From: Fidelibacterota bacterium
Lineage (GTDB): Bacteria > Bipolaricaulota > Bipolaricaulia > Bipolaricaulales > Bipolaricaulaceae
Assembly (NCBI GenBank): GCA_024277405.1
Contig: JAJRVI010000096.1
Span: 1 to 6,692 of the forward strand
Length of the DNA stretch: 6,692 nt
Direction of reading: 5' to 3'
Both the position numbers and the translations under genes were made by a program. The notes below the pieces were generated by a model, which made no database searches, had not been told where the DNA came from, and was given only the letters and a program-made list of their open reading frames with translations. This document shows, piece after piece, positions 6,032-6,692 of this stretch; the stretch's first letter is position 1; each line of letters opens with the position of its first letter.

Positions 6032-6535
6032 CTAAAAGGCCTTGAATTTGCCGCGGGGGGCGCCGCACACCGGACAGTACTCCGGCGCCTCGCCTTCCAC
6101 GGTGTACCCGCATACCGGGCAGATATGGACCGTGCCCAGCTCGATGTCCCTGCCCGCCCGGGCGGCTTCTTTTGCCCTCTTGTACATCTCGGCGTGGATC
6201 TTCTCCGCTTCGAGGGCATAGTGGACGGAGCGCTTCGCCCCCTTCTCCCCCTGGAGCTCGGCCACCGCGTCGTAGGCGGGATACATCTCCTCCACCTCGA
6301 AGGTCTCCCCGGCGATGGCCTCCTCCAGGTTCTCCGGCGTTCCTTTGATCCCGGCGAGCTCCCGCAGGTGGTTGGTGGCGTGGACCTGTTCGGCGTAGGC
6401 GATGGCCCGGAAGAGCCGAGCGATGTTGGGCTTTCCCTCCCGCTCCGCCACCTCGGCGAAGATGAGGTAGCGCATGTAGGCCTGGGACTCCCCGGCGAAC
6501 GCCGCCTTCAAGTTCTCCTCGGTCATCCTACGCAT
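6032..6535 (-). CDS. rbr: Rubrerythrin (NADH-dependent peroxidase type)
   Basis: A 167-residue rubrerythrin, normally a cytoplasmic peroxidase that reduces hydrogen peroxide to water in anaerobes. The N-terminal four-helix ferritin-like domain carries the diiron ligands by pattern: E16 (AGESQAY), E49 and H52 (AEQVH), E77 and E80 (GETFE), E111 and H114 (AEKIH). The C-terminal rubredoxin-like domain has two CPVCG pairs, C139/C142 and C154/C157, for a mononuclear iron that passes electrons to the diiron site. Length and domain order are the usual ones. The ATG at 6535 follows AAAGGAGG with an 8-base spacer and overlaps the upstream gene's stop by 8 bases. A second ATG three codons in (6526) has a 17-base spacer from that site but cannot be excluded, since the conserved part begins at MTEENLK. 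It sits between the b5-like gene and superoxide reductase. Confidence 0.97.
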   Translation of the reverse strand: MRRMTEENLKAAFAGESQAYMRYLIFAEVAEREGKPNIARLFRAIAYAEQVHATNHLRELAGIKGTPENLEEAIAGETFEVEEMYPAYDAVAELQGEKGAKRSVHYALEAEKIHAEMYKRAKEAARAGRDIELGTVHICPVCGYTVEGEAPEYCPVCGAPRGKFKAF

Positions 6536-6692
6536 CCGCTCTCCCTCCTTTCATCACCCCCACAACGGGGAACCTCCTCAGGAACTCGGGCCCGTGGGGG
6601 GCCAAGCGCATGGCCTCGGTGAGGTCCTCTCCCGCCCGATGCATCGCCTGGTGGCGGCCGCCCCGCCAGAGGAAGCTATCGCTCACGTCGTA
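6528..6692 (-). CDS. Cytochrome b5-like heme/steroid-binding domain protein, C-terminal part
   Basis: A frame open from the right edge runs 54 codons to a TAG at 6528-6530; its start lies outside the window. The peptide begins YDVSDSFLWRGGRH and continues with HRAGEDLTEA, APHG and FPVVGV. This is the pattern of the short bacterial cytochrome b5-like heme/steroid-binding domain proteins of anaerobes. The His residues in HRAG and APHG are candidate heme ligands, by analogy with the family. These proteins are usually about 75-100 residues alone, or occur as the end of a larger protein; which applies here cannot be seen. The last 8 bases overlap the rubrerythrin start, and the rubrerythrin ribosome binding site lies within this gene, which suggests translational coupling. 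A redox or heme role next to the peroxide-reducing enzymes is inferred from position. Confidence 0.8.
   Translation of the reverse strand, partial: YDVSDSFLWRGGRHQAMHRAGEDLTEAMRLAPHGPEFLRRFPVVGVMKGGRADA
6544..6551 (-). promoter_or_regulatory. Ribosome binding site of rbr inside the upstream gene
   Basis: AAAGGAGG on the minus strand, 8 bases before the ATG at 6535. It lies inside the last codons of the b5-like gene. This favours the ATG at 6535 over the one at 6526 and suggests that ribosomes finishing the upstream gene help start rubrerythrin. Confidence 0.7.

Noticed and set aside
5849..6622. A 257-codon plus-strand frame opposite superoxide reductase and rubrerythrin
   Set aside because: It is antisense to two unmistakable genes and shows no domain of its own.

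Overview
The window looks like chromosomal DNA from a GC-rich bacterium (about two-thirds G+C by eye) with tightly packed genes. The superoxide reductase and rubrerythrin genes point to an anaerobe or microaerophile. MutL carries the endonuclease motif, so this lineage is expected to do mismatch repair without MutH. The sequence alone does not fix the phylum. I see no tRNA, rRNA, CRISPR array, insertion sequence or phage gene.

Layout, left to right. (1) The 3' part of mutL (plus strand, 1-1065) meets a YegS/BmrU-type lipid kinase gene (minus strand) tail to tail; their stop codons share one CTAG. (2) The lipid kinase gene follows dinB (DNA polymerase IV) on the minus strand after 25 bases, probably as one transcript. 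(3) A 73-base divergent spacer (3136-3208) with a perfect 8-bp inverted repeat separates dinB from a plus-strand gene for a soluble PAS-GAF-GAF-HD-GYP protein, a likely cyclic-di-GMP phosphodiesterase with its metal-site residues intact. (4) Bases 5219-5601 hold what looks like a broken small gene. Three peptide segments lie in three successive plus-strand frames, and each frame change falls on a run of six or seven identical bases. A hairpin in the same stretch is a plausible terminator for the genes arriving from the right. (5) A minus-strand oxidative-stress operon runs from the right edge: a cytochrome b5-like heme-binding domain gene (5' end outside the window), rubrerythrin and one-iron superoxide reductase. 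The first two genes overlap by 8 bases; the last two are 34 bases apart.

How the genes work together. Superoxide reductase turns superoxide into hydrogen peroxide and rubrerythrin reduces the peroxide to water, so these two form one detoxification route. The b5-like protein is a plausible heme or redox partner, which is inference from position. MutL and Pol IV both act in DNA maintenance but lie in opposite, convergent transcription units. The HD-GYP protein is a separate signalling gene. I found no clearly new system. The best leads are the frame-broken gene at 5275-5589, the translationally coupled b5-like/rubrerythrin pair, and the inverted repeat in the divergent spacer.
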